Notes: generated from the letters alone by a model not told the origin. A stretch of 64,000 nt of DNA from Candidatus Dormiibacterota bacterium (GCA_024280995.1 JAMXLM010000023.1:78319-142318); one strand, 5' to 3'; positions 1 to 8,049 are shown, counted from the first letter of the stretch. Numbers and translations: made by a program.

Positions 1-465
1 GTCCGGCGGCCGCCGCCACGACGGATTCCAGCGCCTCGCATGCCCACCTATGCCCTTGCCGCGGTGGCGGTCGTTGCTCTGCTCATCGGCGTGCTCATCG
101 GCGACGTGGCGCTGCACTCGCAGCAAACGGGCCAGCAGGTCACGCGCTTCACGCTGAGAGGCCAGGGGGACATGGCCACCGCGAGCGCCACCGTCGTCGA
201 CTTGAAGTCGGACGGCGTCGCGCTGATCAACTTCCGCGGCCTGCCGGCGCCGGGCGCGAACCGCGTGTACCAGGTGTGGCTCGTGCCGAAAAAGGGCAAT
301 CCGGTTCCGGTCGCGGTCTTCGCGCCGGACAGTCGGGGTGCCGGGATTGTCGTGGTCGACCATCCGCTGGCGGGCTTTGCCGTCATGGCCGTGACCAACG
401 AGCCTGCGCCCGACGGCTCGCCTGCGCCGACTCAGCAGCCGCAGCTGTCTGGCAACGTCGTCTGA
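1..465 (+). CDS. Anti-sigma factor, RskA-type C-terminal region (5' partial)
   Basis: The frame is open from the first base, so the gene is cut by the window edge; the ATG at 40 is probably internal. The visible part has one membrane helix (AAVAVVALLIGVLIGDVAL) followed by an exported domain containing YQVWLVPKKGNPVPVAVFAP, the pattern of the anti-sigma-K (RskA/DUF4174-like) extracytoplasmic domain. Such proteins hold an ECF sigma factor at the membrane through a cytoplasmic N-terminal domain, which would lie outside the window. The last about 20 residues are Pro/Gln-rich. Family assignment rests on this short domain only. Confidence 0.6.
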   Translation, partial: VRRPPPRRIPAPRMPTYALAAVAVVALLIGVLIGDVALHSQQTGQQVTRFTLRGQGDMATASATVVDLKSDGVALINFRGLPAPGANRVYQVWLVPKKGNPVPVAVFAPDSRGAGIVVVDHPLAGFAVMAVTNEPAPDGSPAPTQQPQLSGNVV

Positions 466-468
466 GTG

Positions 469-501
469 AAAAAAAGGCCGGCGACGCTTTCGCGTCGCCG
501 G
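469..501 (-). terminator. Intrinsic terminator of the zinc-finger microprotein gene
   Basis: A perfect 10-bp stem (478-487 with 492-501, loop TTTC) is flanked by a run of seven A at 469-475. Read on the minus strand this is a GC hairpin followed by a U-tract, correctly placed 36 nt after the stop of the 537-701 gene. It lies just after the plus-strand anti-sigma gene but has no U-tract in that direction. Confidence 0.85.
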
Positions 502-536
502 ACCCTCCACCCGAACTTGTCGAAAACCCGAGCTTC

Positions 537-701
537 CTAGTTCTTGCCCGGGACGATCGGCGCACCCGAGAGCGGCTGATCCATCATGTCCGGCTTCTCG
601 AGCTCCTCGTCGCCGCGCTCTTCGAGCGTGTGCTCACGTTCCATGTGAGCCTTCAGCTCCTCCGAGTTGGCGACTTCGGCGTCGCAGATCTCGCACTTCA
701 T
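537..701 (-). CDS. 54-residue C2H2-type zinc-finger microprotein
   Basis: A 54-aa ORF starts with MKCEICDAEVANSEELKAHM. Cys3 and Cys6 with His19 and His24 form a C-x2-C-x12-H-x4-H zinc-finger-like site; the rest is acidic and then Pro/Gly-rich, ending in VPGKN. A strong ribosome site (GGGAGGTG, about 6 nt upstream) fixes the ATG at 701, and an intrinsic terminator follows at 469-501, so it is a complete single-gene unit. C2H2 microproteins of this kind are scattered in actinobacterial-type genomes, mostly without known function. A nucleic-acid or protein-binding role is inference. Confidence 0.8.
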   Translation of the reverse strand: MKCEICDAEVANSEELKAHMEREHTLEERGDEELEKPDMMDQPLSGAPIVPGKN

Positions 702-860
702 TCGCGGTTCACCTCCCGCACGAGCTATGCGGGCGCGCGCCTTGCGGCGTCAACGCCTCACCTACCTAAACGCATGCTCTATCGCCGCTAACCGGTCGTA
801 GATCGTTCTCAAATTCGGAGGGAGAAGTCCCGGCAAAGGGAGGAAAATGAGGTGAGAACC

Positions 861-1208
861 ATGGCTGATGACATCAACGACCAGATCGATACGGGGCGGC
901 GGACGATCGTGTTGGCCGACGAGGAGCCGGACGAGATGGAGCCGCGTCAGGTGCCGACAGCGGTCATCGTGGCCGGGGTCGGCGCGGCGGTGGTCGGGCT
1001 CGGGTTGCTCGGCTGGCTGATCTATCGCAGCCGGCGCCGGCGCAACCTCATCCAGGAGCTGCGAGCCACTCTCCCGGCGCGTGCCAGCGACTTCAGGGAG
1101 CGTGGAGTGGCGCGGCTGGGCGAGATTCGCGACCTCGGGATGGAGCGGATGGGCGACGTGCGGCTGCTCCGCGACGAGGTTCGCAAGAGGCTCAAGAAGG
1201 CGATTTAG
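861..1208 (+). CDS. Small single-pass membrane protein with basic juxtamembrane segment
   Basis: The ATG at 861 (MADDINDQ...) is preferred over the GTG at 852 because GAGGTG at 849-854 is then a well-spaced ribosome site. The protein (115 aa) has an acidic N-terminus (residues 1-33), one membrane helix (about 35-57, [19 protein letters not shown]), an RSRRRRN stop-transfer stretch, and a charged C-terminal half likely to form an amphipathic or coiled helix. I recognise no family. It converges on the patatin gene with a 4-nt overlap of stop codons. Confidence 0.65.
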   Translation: MADDINDQIDTGRRTIVLADEEPDEMEPRQVPTAVIVAGVGAAVVGLGLLGWLIYRSRRRRNLIQELRATLPARASDFRERGVARLGEIRDLGMERMGDVRLLRDEVRKRLKKAI

Positions 1209-2116
1209 GCCGCGCGGGCGCGGCTGCCCAGGCGGAGGGTCCTACGTGCCCGCTCCGGCATGACGCCGCGTCCGTTCGACGCGGCGGCCAGGTACGTTCG
1301 GGCCGCCTTGTAGCCCCAGTCGATGAGCTGGCGGGTGTGGCCGAAATCGGCCGGGGACACGTCGGCCAGGTCGACGGCCGGGAGGACGTGGATCTCCGCA
1401 TGGGCGCGGTTGGCCGCGACCTCCGCATCGAGCTTGTGCTCGACGATTCGCGTCAGCGCGTTGAGCGCCATTCCCAGCGCGCTGGTCGGCTCCCGGTTCA
1501 GCCACGGGTACCCGACGGCGAGGACGTAAATCGTGGTGGCGCCTTGCTCGACCGCGACCTTGACCGGGGTGTGGTTGGCGACGCCGCCGTCGATGTACTC
1601 GCGGCGGCCGATCGTCACCGGCGGGAAGACCCCGGGGATCGCGCAGCTGGCCAGCAGCGCCGGGATGGTCGGACCGGAGCCCAGGATCGTCGCGCGGCCG
1701 CTGGTGAGGTCCGTCGCGACCACGTGGAGCGGCACCTTGGCCTCCTCCAGCCGCTCGAAAGGCACGTGCGCCTCGAGGACCGAACGGAGGCTGTCGTTCG
1801 AGATCAGGTGGTTGCTTCGTCCGAGGAGTCCTCGCGCCCCCGTTAGTGGGCTGAGGGGGAAGATGTCCTGGCGCCGCAGCCCCAGCCAGATGTCGGCCAG
1901 CTCCAGCACACCTTTCTGGTCGGGGCTGGCGGCGATCCATGCGGCGTTGACGGCGCCGACCGACGTGCCGATCAGACAGTCGGGATGAACGCCGGACTCC
2001 AGGAGCGCCCTGAGCATGCCAACCTGCACCGAGCCCAGGCTTCCGCCACCGGAGAGAACGAATGCGCAATGGCCTTTCTCCCCCGAGCCCCGCGGGCCGG
2101 AGGAGGAGGCGCTCAT
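1205..2116 (-). CDS. Patatin-like phospholipase (RssA/YlbK type)
   Basis: This 303-aa protein has the complete Ser-Asp dyad machinery of bacterial patatin-like lipases: oxyanion loop SGGGSLG (22-28), nucleophile elbow GTSVG (Ser52) and the IDGG motif (Asp176). These enzymes hydrolyse acyl esters of phospholipids, usually in the cytoplasm or at the inner membrane face. The first 15 residues are Ser/Gly-rich and not conserved in appearance, so a later start is possible. No clear ribosome site precedes the ATG. The neighbour downstream on the opposite strand overlaps its stop codon. Confidence 0.88.
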   Translation of the reverse strand: MSASSSGPRGSGEKGHCAFVLSGGGSLGSVQVGMLRALLESGVHPDCLIGTSVGAVNAAWIAASPDQKGVLELADIWLGLRRQDIFPLSPLTGARGLLGRSNHLISNDSLRSVLEAHVPFERLEEAKVPLHVVATDLTSGRATILGSGPTIPALLASCAIPGVFPPVTIGRREYIDGGVANHTPVKVAVEQGATTIYVLAVGYPWLNREPTSALGMALNALTRIVEHKLDAEVAANRAHAEIHVLPAVDLADVSPADFGHTRQLIDWGYKAARTYLAAASNGRGVMPERARRTLRLGSRARAA

Positions 2117-2140
2117 CGCGTCGGGGTGGTCAGCGCCACC

Positions 2141-2320
2141 TCAGGCAGCCGCCGGGAAGTCACGATCCTTGCGGCGCTTCTCCCGCAGGGCCTCCTGCGC
2201 CTCCGCGGCGTCCAGGCGGTCCCAGAGTCGCCAGTCGGACTCTGACTTCCACACCTGGTCGAGCATCGATTCGAACTGTGTGTGTAGGTCAGGCGCGTCG
2301 GACTTCGTTCTGAATCTCAC
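2141..2320 (-). CDS. Small basic hypothetical protein
   Basis: The start is set at the GTG at 2320, which has a GGTAGGAG ribosome site 7 nt upstream, giving 59 aa (MRFRTKSDAPDL...). The frame opens further upstream to another GTG at 2371, but that extension crosses a terminator hairpin. The product is helical and highly charged, with a central SESDWRLWDRLDAAEAQEAL segment. No family recognised. It lies between the TolB-like gene and the patatin gene on the same strand. Confidence 0.5.
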   Translation of the reverse strand: MRFRTKSDAPDLHTQFESMLDQVWKSESDWRLWDRLDAAEAQEALREKRRKDRDFPAAA

Positions 2321-2335
2321 CTTTCGTCTCCTACC

Positions 2336-2358
2336 AAAAAAACGCGCGGTGAGCCGCG
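2336..2358 (-). terminator. Intrinsic terminator or attenuator after the TolB-like gene
   Basis: On the minus strand a 5-bp GC stem (CGCGG/CCGCG, loop CTCA) is followed by CG and seven T. It sits 50 nt after the stop of the 2408-3412 gene and just 8 nt before the ribosome site of the 59-aa downstream ORF, so it either ends the LCP/TolB-like operon or gates readthrough into the small gene. Confidence 0.65.
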
Positions 2359-2407
2359 AGCCTCCTACCACCGATGCATGGTTTTGCGCACCGCGGTTGC
2401 GAAACGT

Positions 2408-3412
2408 CTACGTGCCGAGCCAGACCGGCGCGGACGTGGAGTCGAGGGCGAGGTCGGTGGTGATCTCTTTGATCGACGACGGACCCTTGATGCCGACCGT
2501 CCACAGCTGGAAGTTGCCGCCCGGGCTGTCGGGCGCGAGGAACGCGATCGTCTTTCCGTCCGGCGAGAATGCCGGCGAAGCCACCTGGCGGCCTGTGACC
2601 AGAGGGGTCGGCGTTCCCAGGACCAGGTTGGCCGCGTCGAACGGCGCGACGTCCAGCTCGGCGTCCTGGTTGGAGCCCTTGTTGCAAACCATCGCGACGA
2701 GCTGCTCGTCCGGCGACACCGCCGCCTGGCCGCAACCCGTCACAGGGGTCGTCAACCCCAGCCCTGGACTGCCGGCGCGGCGCTGGATCCAGAGCTGCGC
2801 GTGGACCTGGAATGAGTCGTCGATCGAGTACTTGGTGTAGAGCAGCATCCCCCCGTGCAGCGGCACCGGCGAAACGTCCCCGCCGGTGTATGCGTTCGCT
2901 TGAGTCCATTTCACCGTCCGGTTGTTGCTCGTCTCGGCGCCGAAGATGGACAGGTCGACCTGGTAGGAGCCGTAGGGGTCCTTGGGGTCGAAGTCGTAAA
3001 AGAGCGTCTGGCCGTCCGCGCTGTATCTGGGATAGAAGGCCCAGTGGTTGTCCTCGACCCTTGACGCCGCGTCGTGCGTGAGCTGGGCGACCGTCGCTCC
3101 GCTCGGATCGAGGAGGAACAGGTCGGAGTAGTTGGGCTGGCGGCGAACGACGACGATTCGGCCGCCGGGCGCCGCGCTCGGCTGCATCCAGCCGTCCTGG
3201 GCCTTGATCTCCTTGAACGAGCCGTGCTGGAAGCGATAGATCCCGCCGCCCTGGACGACGTACATCGTGCCGGGCAGCGAAGGTGCCGAGACCTCGGTCG
3301 GCCGGTGGACGACGCGATGGCCGGCGCGGAAAAGACCGGCCGCCTCGTACACGCCATAGCCGAAGGCGAGCATCGCGGCGACAAGAAGGAGGGCGATCGC
3401 GCCGCGTATCAA
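2408..3412 (-). CDS. Membrane-anchored TolB-like beta-propeller protein
   Basis: The 334-aa product begins with an uncleaved signal anchor (IRGAIALLLVAAMLAFGYGV) and the rest is predicted extracellular. It contains repeated WD40/PD40-like blades: LFLLDPSGATVAQLTHDA, FYPRYSADGQTLFYDFDP, AAVSPDEQLVAMVC and SPAFSPDGKTIAFLAP. Such propellers are protein- or glycan-binding platforms; no catalytic motif is visible. It starts on TTG at 3412, overlapping the stop of the LCP gene (TTGA), so the two are translationally coupled and probably act together at the cell envelope. Confidence 0.75.
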   Translation of the reverse strand: MIRGAIALLLVAAMLAFGYGVYEAAGLFRAGHRVVHRPTEVSAPSLPGTMYVVQGGGIYRFQHGSFKEIKAQDGWMQPSAAPGGRIVVVRRQPNYSDLFLLDPSGATVAQLTHDAASRVEDNHWAFYPRYSADGQTLFYDFDPKDPYGSYQVDLSIFGAETSNNRTVKWTQANAYTGGDVSPVPLHGGMLLYTKYSIDDSFQVHAQLWIQRRAGSPGLGLTTPVTGCGQAAVSPDEQLVAMVCNKGSNQDAELDVAPFDAANLVLGTPTPLVTGRQVASPAFSPDGKTIAFLAPDSPGGNFQLWTVGIKGPSSIKEITTDLALDSTSAPVWLGT

Positions 3413-4332
3413 GGAAATGTCTGACGCACGAGCGGAAGGATCTGGCCCCAGTCGGCCAGGACGACGCTCTGGTCTCCGACGAATCCTTCCGAGGTGTATG
3501 GCGGCACGAGCACGACTCGATGCACGTTGGGGCCGCTGAACTCTCCAGCGATCGACATCAGCGATCTCAGCTTGTCGACTCCCATGCTGGTCTTGATCTC
3601 GCCGTTGAACGCGCTGGCCAGCTCTGGCAGGTCGGCGACGTTGACGTGCGCCGAAGCCGCCTTGATGGCGAGGAGCAGCTGCTGCTGCCGCTCCGAGCGC
3701 GCGAAGTCGCCGCGGATGTCGCCGTGTCGCGAACGCACGTACTGCAGCGCTTCCACGCCGTCCATGTGCGTTGCACCCGGAAGCACGGCGACGCGGTAGT
3801 AACCGTATGGATCGTTGGTGTTGAGATCAGCCGGGTAGTAGTCGTCCATGACTGGATTGGTCACCTGGACGTCCACTCCACCCAGCTTGTCGATGAGCTT
3901 GACGAGACCTTCGAGGCCAATCCACGCGTAGTCGTCGATGTGGACCTTGAAGTTGCTCTCGACGGCCGCGACCGCTGCGGGCGCGCCGCCGATTCGGTAC
4001 GCCCAGCTGATCTTGCCCATGCCGTTGCTGGGGATCGGCACCCACAGGTCGCGCGGGATCGAGAGCATCGTGGCCTGCTTCGTGGTGGGATCGACGCGCA
4101 CCAGGATCATGGACTGGGTGTTCAGCTGGTCCGCGGCGAACTTGGAATCGTCGTCGGAGCCGAGCAAAAGCACGGTGAACGGATCCGTCGGAACCTGAAC
4201 CGGGTTGAGGTTCGGCAGCCCGGGTGCGGCATGCGAGGTGGCCGCCGTTTGGGCGACCGGAAGAAAGTAGGCTCCCAGGCCGATCAGGCCGGCGAGCAGA
4301 AAACCAAGCGCGACGATCCATGTGCGTGGCAT
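3409..4332 (-). CDS. LytR-CpsA-Psr (LCP) family cell-wall protein
   Basis: LCP proteins transfer polyprenyl-phosphate-linked polymers (teichoic acids, capsule, arabinogalactan) to peptidoglycan outside the membrane. Visible features are one N-terminal membrane helix, then the LCP core: TVLLLGSDDDSK, DTQSMILVRVDP-type strand (NTQSMILVRVDPTTKQATMLSIPRD split across the core), the RDLWV/ISWAY region, and YVRSRH near the catalytic pocket. The start is set at the ATG at 4332, which has AAGGA upstream, rather than the longer frame beginning at 4377. It is coupled to the TolB-like gene downstream. Divergent from the GH-A-like gene at 4416. Confidence 0.9.
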   Translation of the reverse strand: MPRTWIVALGFLLAGLIGLGAYFLPVAQTAATSHAAPGLPNLNPVQVPTDPFTVLLLGSDDDSKFAADQLNTQSMILVRVDPTTKQATMLSIPRDLWVPIPSNGMGKISWAYRIGGAPAAVAAVESNFKVHIDDYAWIGLEGLVKLIDKLGGVDVQVTNPVMDDYYPADLNTNDPYGYYRVAVLPGATHMDGVEALQYVRSRHGDIRGDFARSERQQQLLLAIKAASAHVNVADLPELASAFNGEIKTSMGVDKLRSLMSIAGEFSGPNVHRVVLVPPYTSEGFVGDQSVVLADWGQILPLVRQTFP

Positions 4333-4415
4333 ATGGCGGTCCTTCTCTCCAGTCGAGCAACGCTTGAACGCGGCCAAAAACCCGTGGTCCGGGGCGCCTG
4401 CGCGTTGGATTCAGG

Positions 4416-5477
4416 TTGAGGTCGCTCGTTCTTCTGGCCATAGCCGCGCTCGCGCTCGGCAGCGAGGCGTGGCTCGAGCCGTCGCCGCCTCCGCCGCTGG
4501 CGGGATTCAGCTTCAGTCCACTCACGTCGCTCGCTGCGGGTCGCGATCCGGAGGCCGATCTGGACCTTCTCCTGGACGCGACGGAGCCGGACGTGGTGCG
4601 GCTCCCGATCTACTGGGATCTCGTCGAGCCCGAGCCTGGCGATCTCGATTTCAGCTCGGTCGACGCGCTGATGGCGGTGGTCGCCCAGCACGACCGGATC
4701 ACACCGGTGAAGACCCGAGTCGTGCTCACGGTCGGCGCACGCAACTTCCTCTATCCCGAGCTGTACGTGCCCGACTGGGCACAAGCGCGGGGACAGCCCG
4801 GCCTGGAGCTGGCCCAAACCGGTGCCGCGTACCGCCAGTACTTCGACCAGAGCATCGTTCGCTACCGCCCGTCCTCACTTCTCTACGCGTGGCAGATCGA
4901 GAACGAGCCTCTCGACAAGGTCGGCGACGCAGAGTCGGGTGACGATCGAATCAGCGACCAGCAGCTCGCGTGGGAGATGGCCGAGGTCCACGTGCTCGAT
5001 CCCAAACACCAGGCTGTGACCACGACCTACAACGGCCTGAACACCGCCGTCGACCTCCTCGAGCTGTGGGCGCCGAGATTCGTCACACACGTCGGAACCG
5101 TGGGACATCCGGAAGGCGCGTTGGAGGTCGGCGACGCGTTGGGGCTCGACGTCTACATCGACGGTCCGAGCGTGCCGCTCCGTCACGTCACGACCACGAG
5201 CCTGCGCCTGGAGTGGAAGCAGCAGACGGTCGCGCTGTGGGCGACGCGCGCAAGCGCCGCCGGCAAGAGCGTCTGGCTGACGGAGGTCCAGGCACAGCCC
5301 TGGGACTCACGAGGAGCTTTCGGACCATCCGACCTGGTCGCGAGCGCGAGCTCTTACCGCCAGGAGAGCCTCGGAGTCGTCCTTCTATGGGGCGTCGAGA
5401 CATGGCTCGCGCAGCCGGCGTGGATGAACGCCGGTGCGCAGGCGATCGCAATCCTTAGAGGAAACGCCGGCAGCTAG
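4416..5477 (+). CDS. Secreted clan GH-A-like glycoside hydrolase
   Basis: The 353-aa protein has a signal peptide (MRSLVLLAIAALALGSEA) and a TIM-barrel-like pattern: RLPIYWDLVEP at about 62-72, the clan A acid/base motif IENEP with Glu164, and a plausible nucleophile in VWLTEVQ (Glu290). The roughly 125-residue spacing suits clan GH-A families such as GH5, GH39 or cellulase-like enzymes acting on cell-surface or plant polysaccharide; the substrate cannot be read. It starts on TTG. Its stop overlaps the end of the convergent lipoprotein gene by 4 nt. Confidence 0.65.
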   Translation: MRSLVLLAIAALALGSEAWLEPSPPPPLAGFSFSPLTSLAAGRDPEADLDLLLDATEPDVVRLPIYWDLVEPEPGDLDFSSVDALMAVVAQHDRITPVKTRVVLTVGARNFLYPELYVPDWAQARGQPGLELAQTGAAYRQYFDQSIVRYRPSSLLYAWQIENEPLDKVGDAESGDDRISDQQLAWEMAEVHVLDPKHQAVTTTYNGLNTAVDLLELWAPRFVTHVGTVGHPEGALEVGDALGLDVYIDGPSVPLRHVTTTSLRLEWKQQTVALWATRASAAGKSVWLTEVQAQPWDSRGAFGPSDLVASASSYRQESLGVVLLWGVETWLAQPAWMNAGAQAIAILRGNAGS

Positions 5478-5950
5478 GCGGCGCGGATCTCGTGCTCGTT
5501 CGACGCTTTGACCGAGAAGCTGCCGGCCGACGTGACGAGCCGCACCGTCACTCCATAGTCGCCGAAGCTCGAATTCCCCGAGCCATATAGCGCGCTCGTG
5601 CATGTGCTCGGAATCGTCACCGCCAGCGTCGCGCTCGAATGAGCAGCCACCGACTTCGGTGAGACGTCGACGGCGCCGGCGTCGTAGCGATCGCCGACAT
5701 GCTCGAGCCATGCTCCGCCGATCGCATCAAGCGTCATCTCCGCGGTGGCCGAGCTGACGGTCACGGTTCTGGACGTGTCGTTGCGCGCGTGCAGCGACGC
5801 ATTGACCGTGTAGGGTGCGTCGTTCGCACCTCCCGGACACCAGTAGGTCGAGTCCACCGTTGCGCCCGTCAGGCTGAACGCCGCCGGTGGTGACGAGCAC
5901 GCGGACAGCAGCACGACCGTGCCGAGCAGGGCTGTCAAGCGACTGTTCAC
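5474..5950 (-). CDS. Putative lipoprotein
   Basis: A 158-aa protein with a classical lipoprotein signal: hydrophobic stretch LTALLGTVVLLSAC with lipobox LSAC (Cys18). The mature part is Ser/Thr/Ala-rich with two further cysteines that could pair (YWCPGG and STCTSAL) and beta-strand-like alternation, resembling an immunoglobulin-like fold. I do not recognise the family. It is probably surface-anchored and shares the region with envelope genes (LCP, GH-A-like). Confidence 0.75.
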   Translation of the reverse strand: MNSRLTALLGTVVLLSACSSPPAAFSLTGATVDSTYWCPGGANDAPYTVNASLHARNDTSRTVTVSSATAEMTLDAIGGAWLEHVGDRYDAGAVDVSPKSVAAHSSATLAVTIPSTCTSALYGSGNSSFGDYGVTVRLVTSAGSFSVKASNEHEIRAA

Positions 5951-5988
5951 CGAGCGCGGATTATGGCGAATGAACCTGAGACCTTAAT

Positions 5989-5994
5989 TAATCT
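5989..5994 (+). promoter_or_regulatory. -10 box (TAATCT) of a leaderless DUF3052 mRNA
   Basis: TAATCT is followed by exactly six bases and then the GTG at 6001. The same TAATCT-N6-GTG arrangement precedes the phosphofructokinase gene. The local AT-rich stretch (TTAATTAATCT) stands out in GC-rich surroundings. No -35 box is evident. Confidence 0.5.
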
Positions 5995-6000
5995 GTGCGC

Positions 6001-6459
6001 GTGGGCCATCTGGATTCCCAGAGATCCCTTCCCGCGCTGGGTGCTGACAAGACCGGCTTTAGCCCGCTCGCGAAGAAGCTTCGCCTCATGCCCGGAAACA
6101 GCGTGCTGGTCATGAACGCGCCTGCCGGCTACCTCGAGATGCTCCGTCCCGGACCGACGGATACGACGACGGAGCCACAGCCGGATCGCGAATACGACGT
6201 CGTCGTCCTATTCGTCAACAGCGCCGACGAGCTGCGCCGGATGGGCGGGACGGCGATCCGTGCGGCGAAGGGCACGGGCCTGGTCTGGATCACCTATCCC
6301 AAAGGCGGCAAGTCGGCCGGGGCGACCGATCTTCCGGCCACCCCATGGTGGGTGCGTCGCGACGTGCTCGGCGAGATCACATCCGTCACCGGCTACAAGC
6401 CCGTGGCATTCGTCGCCGTCGACGAGACGTGGACCGCGCTTCGCTTCAAGCGCGCGTAG
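6001..6459 (+). CDS. DUF3052-like small protein
   Basis: The 152-aa product contains the LAKKLRLMPG, VLVMNAPAGY and VVVLFVNSADEL blocks and the ending LGEITSVTGYKPVAFVAVDETWTALRFK, the layout of the DUF3052 family (short alpha/beta proteins of unknown function, common in Actinobacteria and relatives). The start is set at GTG 6001 rather than GTG 5995 because of the -10 box spacing. The phosphoesterase frame begins 5 nt after the stop. Confidence 0.75.
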   Translation: MGHLDSQRSLPALGADKTGFSPLAKKLRLMPGNSVLVMNAPAGYLEMLRPGPTDTTTEPQPDREYDVVVLFVNSADELRRMGGTAIRAAKGTGLVWITYPKGGKSAGATDLPATPWWVRRDVLGEITSVTGYKPVAFVAVDETWTALRFKRA

Positions 6460-6463
6460 CCAG

Positions 6464-7105
6464 ACGAAGATCCTCGCCGTCGCCGACGAGGTCGACGAAT
6501 CGCTCTACGGCGACGCGCTGCCGGCGCTCGATCCAGATCTCGTTCTAGCCTGCGGCGACCTGCCGTTCGACTACCTCGAGTACCTGGTGACGAGGCTCAA
6601 CGTCCCGCTGCTGTACGTGCCGGGCAATCACGATCCCGAGCTGCGCCCGATCGACATCACGTGGACGCCGCCGCCAGGCTTCATCGAACCGCCGACGGCA
6701 GGGCCCGAAGGCTGCATCAACATCGATGGCCGCATCGTCGAGGAGAGCGGACTGCGGGTCGCAGGCCTGGGAGGCAGCATCCGCTACAAGCCCGGGCCGA
6801 ACCAGTACTCGCAGGGCCAGATGAGCTGGCGGGCGATGAAGCTCGAGATTCGGATGCGCTTGAAACCGGTGCGTGACGGCCGCAAGCTGGACGTGCTCGT
6901 CACGCATTCGCCACCCTCTGCCGCGGGCGAGGGCCAGGACCCCGCGCACGCAGGCTTTGTCGCATTCGACCGCTTGATCCGGCGATTCCATCCCGTTCTT
7001 GCCGTCCATGGACACGTCCATCCGTACGGCCGCGTCCGGCCCGAGCGGCAGATCGGGACGACACGCGTCGTCAACGTGGTGGCGACGCGCCTGCTCGAGA
7101 TCTAG
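6464..7105 (+). CDS. Calcineurin-like metallophosphoesterase without a canonical start codon
   Basis: The protein is clearly a metallophosphoesterase: KILAVADEVDE, ACGDLPFDYLEYL, YVPGNHDPE, VTHSPP and AVHGHVHPYG supply the metal ligands (Asp, Asn-His, His, His-x-His). Homologues begin M-K-I-L; here the matching codon is ACG at 6464. There is no ATG, GTG or TTG in frame until far upstream at 6260, inside the DUF3052 gene. Either ACG initiates (coupled to the upstream stop 5 nt before), or the base is a mutation or assembly error. It converges on the next gene with a 4-nt stop overlap. Function is certain at family level, substrate unknown. Confidence 0.8.
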   Translation, partial: TKILAVADEVDESLYGDALPALDPDLVLACGDLPFDYLEYLVTRLNVPLLYVPGNHDPELRPIDITWTPPPGFIEPPTAGPEGCINIDGRIVEESGLRVAGLGGSIRYKPGPNQYSQGQMSWRAMKLEIRMRLKPVRDGRKLDVLVTHSPPSAAGEGQDPAHAGFVAFDRLIRRFHPVLAVHGHVHPYGRVRPERQIGTTRVVNVVATRLLEI

Positions 7106-8049
7106 AGAGGGAGTCTTGTTCCGGCGCCTTCCCGCAGCGCGCGCTCGTAAACGAGCGCGGCGGTGGCGGCGTCCTCGACCGCGATGCCGGTTGACTTGTA
7201 GAGGGTCATCTCCTCCGCGGACTGCCGGCCGGGGTTCGTGCCCGCGAGCACCTCGCCGATCTCCGTGACGAGCGACGGGTCGATGCCCTGCAGCTCGTGC
7301 GCGCCCGCGGGGGGCGGGTTGGTCACCGCCCCGCGCCACTCGACGAAGATGCGCGATGCGTTCACGGTCTCGGCGTCGAGCTCGGGTCCGAACGTGCCGC
7401 CGATCGCGCTCACGTGCACGCCGGGCTTGAGCCAGTCCAGGCTGATGATCGGTTCCCGCGCGTCGGTGCAGCACGCGACGACGTCGGCGCCGCGCACCGC
7501 CTCCTCGAACGTGGCCGTCGCCCGCGCCTTCGGGTGATGGGCGGCGAGGTCCCGGGCGCGCTCGTCGTTGCGTGATGCGACCCGGATCTCTTTGAAGTCG
7601 CGGATGCGCGGAAACGTCTCGAGGTGGGACCAGCCCTGCGCGCCCGCGCCGAGGATCGCCAGCACCGAGGCGTCCTCGCGAGCGAGCAGCCTGGCTGCGA
7701 CCGCGGCGGTCCCGCCGGTGCGGATCTGGGTGATGTATCCGCCGTCCATCACCGCCACGGGCGTGCCGTTCTCCACGTCGAAGAGCGCGATCAAGCCCTG
7801 GTGTGAAGGGATTCCGAGGCGGTCGTTCTCCGGGAACACCGACACGAGCTTTGTCTCCAGCGCGACCCCCGGCACGTAGGCCTGCATCACTCCGAGGAGC
7901 CCGTGCTGCACCCGCACCGCGCTTCGCGGTGGGGCGGAGGCCGAGCCGTCGGAGTACGCGATCAGCGCGCGGGCAAGTGCATCGAACATCGCGTCGACGT
8001 CGAGGAGGCGCTCCACATCGGCGCGGCTCAGGTAGAGAAGCTCTGCCAC
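7102..8049 (-). CDS. Ornithine cyclodeaminase/mu-crystallin family protein
   Basis: The family uses NAD(P)H to act on amino or imino acids (ornithine to proline, ketimine or alanine dehydrogenase activity). The 315-aa length is typical. The Rossmann fingerprint LAILGAGAQGWSHLE, the substrate-loop TKLVSVFPEN, the ITQIRTGGTAAVAA helix and the late DAATAALVYERA segment are all present. It starts on GTG 8049, with a TATGAT box 8 nt upstream. The actual substrate cannot be decided. Confidence 0.85.
   Translation of the reverse strand: MAELLYLSRADVERLLDVDAMFDALARALIAYSDGSASAPPRSAVRVQHGLLGVMQAYVPGVALETKLVSVFPENDRLGIPSHQGLIALFDVENGTPVAVMDGGYITQIRTGGTAAVAARLLAREDASVLAILGAGAQGWSHLETFPRIRDFKEIRVASRNDERARDLAAHHPKARATATFEEAVRGADVVACCTDAREPIISLDWLKPGVHVSAIGGTFGPELDAETVNASRIFVEWRGAVTNPPPAGAHELQGIDPSLVTEIGEVLAGTNPGRQSAEEMTLYKSTGIAVEDAATAALVYERALREGAGTRLPL

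Noticed and set aside
3283..4419. Long plus-strand ORF opposite the LCP gene
   Set aside because: It is the antisense shadow of a GC-rich gene with clear LCP motifs; it has no recognisable domain, and its Arg/His/Asp-rich composition is typical of shadows.
6260..6463. N-terminal 68-codon extension of the phosphoesterase from GTG 6260
   Set aside because: It would overlap nearly half of the DUF3052 gene and reads as Arg/Ser/Pro-rich shadow; homologous proteins start at the K-I-L segment.
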